Position numbers and translations under genes: made by a program | NCBI GenBank assembly: GCA_964577255.1 | Contig: CAZNYM010000031.1 | Coordinates: 1-19,699 of the forward strand | Direction of reading: 5' to 3' | DNA length: 19,699 bases | Source of the DNA: Micavibrio_C sp964577255 | Lineage (GTDB): Bacteria > Pseudomonadota > Alphaproteobacteria > Micavibrionales > Micavibrionaceae | Shown here: piece after piece, positions 17,725 to 19,699 of the stretch | How the letters are laid out: every line of letters begins with the position of its first letter | Numbering within the stretch: the first letter of the stretch is position 1 | Notes under the pieces: model-generated | The model's input: only the letters and a program-made list of their open reading frames with translations | What the model was told of the DNA's origin: nothing | The model's database searches: none

Positions 17725-17749
17725 CATCGCCCGGTCAGGCCGGGCGATG
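17725..17749. terminator. Strong hairpin, likely bidirectional terminator
   Basis: A perfect 10-bp stem CATCGCCCGG / CCGGGCGATG with a 5-nt loop lies between two converging genes, 4 bp after the stop of the transglycosylase-like gene. The plus-strand tail (AGAAAATTCAGATTTCATT) is only partly T-rich, and the minus-strand tail lacks a T-run, so efficiency toward the minus side is less certain. Confidence 0.7.
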
Positions 17750-17777
17750 AGAAAATTCAGATTTCATTCAGTAAGAA

Positions 17778-18299
17778 TTACAGCGGACGCCACTGGTGCC
17801 TGACCACGAGGGGGGTCTGCTCGGTCAGGACAATTTTCGCCTCGGCGGCAGCCACTTCGTCGACGCCATGGGCCTTGCAGATGTCCATGAAATCGGCAGC
17901 GCCGTATTCATCTTCCGTGATCATTTTTTCGACCAGGTTATCGCCTTGCAAAGCGCCCAGCGCGTTGGCCTGCGCGGCGCTTTCAAGATACAGGTCGAGA
18001 TGAAGGCCGGCTTTATCAAAGGGCGACCGGGGGCCGCCCCCCACCACCTTGACGCCGCTGGCGTCGCCGAAATGGCCGTACAGGTCGTTAAGCAGGCCGG
18101 GCGCCTGTTTCTTGCCGTACGCGGCATCCTGCCAGAAGAAGCGAATGTGCGGGCGGGCTTCGTGGTCGCTGATTTCACCGCCGTTAGTCTGTGCCGAAAA
18201 AACGCGGAGCAGCACAATCTGGTTGCGCGAAGCCGCGTCGGCGACGAGAGCGGGAGGCGTTGTATCTCTTCTATGCAGATGAGCGACGGCTGCAGCCAT
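17778..18299 (-). CDS. Hypothetical protein, 173 residues
   Basis: I do not recognise this gene. The predicted soluble protein has an N-terminal alanine-rich stretch, then mixed alpha/beta elements: NQIVLLRVFSAQTNGGEIS, RPHIRFFWQDAAYGKKQAP, LLNDLYGHFGD, GLHLDLYLESAAQANALG and the acidic EKMITEDEYGAADFMDICK. It ends VLTEQTPLVVRHQWRPL. No signal peptide, zinc motif or catalytic signature is evident. I chose the ATG at 18299 because AAGGGTG precedes it by about 8 nt; a GTG at 18308 is an alternative with too little leader. It lies 148 bp after sucC on the same strand and may have its own promoter (18375-18403). Codon use is GC-rich and normal for the chromosome, arguing for a resident rather than recently acquired gene. 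Confidence 0.75.
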   Translation of the reverse strand: MAAAVAHLHRRDTTPPALVADAASRNQIVLLRVFSAQTNGGEISDHEARPHIRFFWQDAAYGKKQAPGLLNDLYGHFGDASGVKVVGGGPRSPFDKAGLHLDLYLESAAQANALGALQGDNLVEKMITEDEYGAADFMDICKAHGVDEVAAAEAKIVLTEQTPLVVRHQWRPL

Positions 18300-18374
18300 G
18301 ATGGACACCCTTACTTGTTTTGCTTTTTGCTGTCGGCGTTTTTGTTTTTATCGCCGGAATCTATTACCGCGCTT

Positions 18375-18403
18375 AGGATAGCCGATCCCGCCCCCAGGCA
18401 CAA
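18375..18403 (-). promoter_or_regulatory. Possible promoter for the 173-residue gene
   Basis: On the minus strand TTGTGC (18398-18403) and TATCCT (18375-18380) are spaced by 17 nt, about 75 bp before the ATG. The matches are moderate (three of six and four of six). Confidence 0.35.
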
Positions 18404-18447
18404 ACAATTTTGCTGCGGGCGGGGATAAGCCGGAAAAAGCAGTAAAA

Positions 18448-19623
18448 TCAGGCCGCAAGCGCCCTTTTCGTGGCTTCGACCACCTTCTGGGCGGCGTCGG
18501 CCAGGTCATTGGCCGCGGTGATCGGCAGGCCGGATTTGGCCAGGATGTCCTTGCCCTGCTGGACGTTGGTGCCCTCGAGGCGCACCACCAGCGGCACGCT
18601 CAGGGACACTTCCTTCGCCGCGGCGATGATGCCTTCGGCGATGATGTCGCAGCGCATGATGCCGCCGAAGATGTTGACCAGGATGCCCTTCACTTTCGGA
18701 TCAGAGAGGATGATCTTGAAGGCGGCCGTGACCTTTTCCTTGTTGGCGCCGCCCCCGACATCGAGGAAGTTGGCGGGCTCGCCGCCGTAAAGCTTGATGA
18801 TGTCCATGGTCGACATGGCCAGGCCCGCGCCGTTGACCATGCAGCCGATATTGCCGTCGAGCGCGACGTAGGACAGATCGTGGTTCTTGGCGATGGTTTC
18901 CTTTTCGTCTTCCTCGGCTTCATCGCGCATCGCCGCCACTTCGGGCTGGCGGTAGAGCGCGTTGTCGTCGAAATTCATCTTGGCGTCGAGCGCCATCACG
19001 GCGCCGTCCTTGGTCACTACCAGCGGGTTGATCTCGACCAGCGAAGCATCTAGCTCGACGAACGCCTTGTACATCGCCATCATGAACTTGATCGCCGATT
19101 TCTGGGCGTCGCCCGTGATGCCGAGGCCGAAAGCCAGCTTGCGCGCATGGAAAGGCTGGATTCCCGTCGCGGGATCGATCGCCACCTTGAGAATTTTCTC
19201 CGGATGCTTGGCGGCCACTTCTTCAATATCCATGCCGCCCTCTGTCGAGGCGATGAAGGTCACGCGGCTGGTGGCGCGGTCGAGCAGCACGCTCAAATAA
19301 AGCTCGCGGGCGATGTTGGCGCCCTCTTCTATATAGAGGCGGCGCACTTTCTGCCCGCCCGGGCCGGTCTGGTGCGTCACCAGCTGCATGCCCAGGATGC
19401 GCTCGGCCTCTTTCTTCACGTCGTCAATCGACTTCACAACCTTGACCCCGCCGCCCTTGCCGCGGCCGCCGGCATGAATTTGCGCCTTCACCACCCACAC
19501 GGGGCCGGGAAGCTTCTTCGCCGCCTCGACCGCCTCGGCCACGCTGAAGGCCGGATAGCCGGTGGACACGGCCACACCGTATTTTCGCAGGAGCCCTTTG
19601 GCCTGGTATTCGTGGATATTCAT
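18448..19623 (-). CDS. sucC: Succinyl-CoA synthetase beta subunit (ADP-forming)
   Basis: The product is 391 residues, full length. It opens MNIHEYQAKGLLRKYGV, the classic SucC start. The ATP-grasp nucleotide-binding region includes VVKAQIHAGGRGKGGGVKVV (44-63) and the SucC-typical GGMDIEEVAAKHPEKI. LVEINPLVVTKDGAVMALDAK supplies metal-coordinating residues. In the C-terminal CoA-ligase domain are GCMVNGAGLAMSTMD, FLDVGGGA and GILVNIFGGIMRCDIIAEGI. It pairs with SucD; together they make ATP from succinyl-CoA in the TCA cycle. The ATG at 19623 has GGGG 8 nt ahead. Between sucC and its partner sucD lie two unrelated genes, one on the opposite strand. The upstream 76 bp to the window edge contain no recognisable gene; malate dehydrogenase is a common neighbour in this group but cannot be seen here. 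Confidence 0.98.
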   Translation of the reverse strand: MNIHEYQAKGLLRKYGVAVSTGYPAFSVAEAVEAAKKLPGPVWVVKAQIHAGGRGKGGGVKVVKSIDDVKKEAERILGMQLVTHQTGPGGQKVRRLYIEEGANIARELYLSVLLDRATSRVTFIASTEGGMDIEEVAAKHPEKILKVAIDPATGIQPFHARKLAFGLGITGDAQKSAIKFMMAMYKAFVELDASLVEINPLVVTKDGAVMALDAKMNFDDNALYRQPEVAAMRDEAEEDEKETIAKNHDLSYVALDGNIGCMVNGAGLAMSTMDIIKLYGGEPANFLDVGGGANKEKVTAAFKIILSDPKVKGILVNIFGGIMRCDIIAEGIIAAAKEVSLSVPLVVRLEGTNVQQGKDILAKSGLPITAANDLADAAQKVVEATKRALAA

Positions 19624-19699
19624 GAAAAACCCCGTAAATGGAAGGACTTGAGCGGGAAAACGCCCGCCGGGCGGCGGCGCCCGGCCCTTATTCTTACCC

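Overview
The window is about 19.7 kb of GC-rich (roughly 60 %) bacterial chromosome, most likely from an alphaproteobacterium. Three things suggest this: the gene set priA / transaldolase-like fsa / DUF484 / xerC / lpd next to the sucCDAB cluster, a Zur-type regulator, and SucA and SucB sequences of alphaproteobacterial style. The many unfamiliar genes scattered through a normally compact TCA cluster suggest a less-studied lineage (for example a Rhodospirillales- or Micavibrio-like branch), but that placement is inference. No rRNA, tRNA, CRISPR array, insertion sequence or phage was seen.

Left part (1-5611): the N-terminal part of priA runs off the left edge. It is divergent from fsa, a small transaldolase/fructose-6-phosphate aldolase, which is followed by a DUF2244 membrane protein. 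An AT-richer patch then holds two unfamiliar minus-strand genes (possibly distant paralogues of each other) and a zur-type regulator. On the plus strand there follow a 104-residue unknown protein, a DUF484 protein and xerC, the last two overlapping.

Middle part (5602-9755): lpd (E3 of 2-oxo acid dehydrogenases) lies tail to tail with xerC. Facing away from it, behind a good sigma-70-like promoter, are a CYTH-domain protein, a two-domain cytidine/deoxycytidylate-type deaminase whose second domain looks degenerate, and dgkA, whose start overlaps the deaminase stop by 4 bp.

Right part (9752-19699), reading right to left on the minus strand: sucC, an unknown 173-residue gene, a plus-strand membrane-anchored lytic-transglycosylase-like gene, sucD with its own promoter, an unknown 200-residue gene 5 bp ahead of sucA, sucA (E1o), an unknown 350-residue gene with a CoiA-like zinc-binding N-terminus, and sucB (E2o).

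SucA, SucB and Lpd together form the 2-oxoglutarate dehydrogenase complex, and SucC/SucD the succinyl-CoA synthetase that uses its product. The core metabolism is ordinary. The interest lies in five or more uncharacterised genes lodged inside this locus and in the unusual double-deaminase protein beside a CYTH enzyme.
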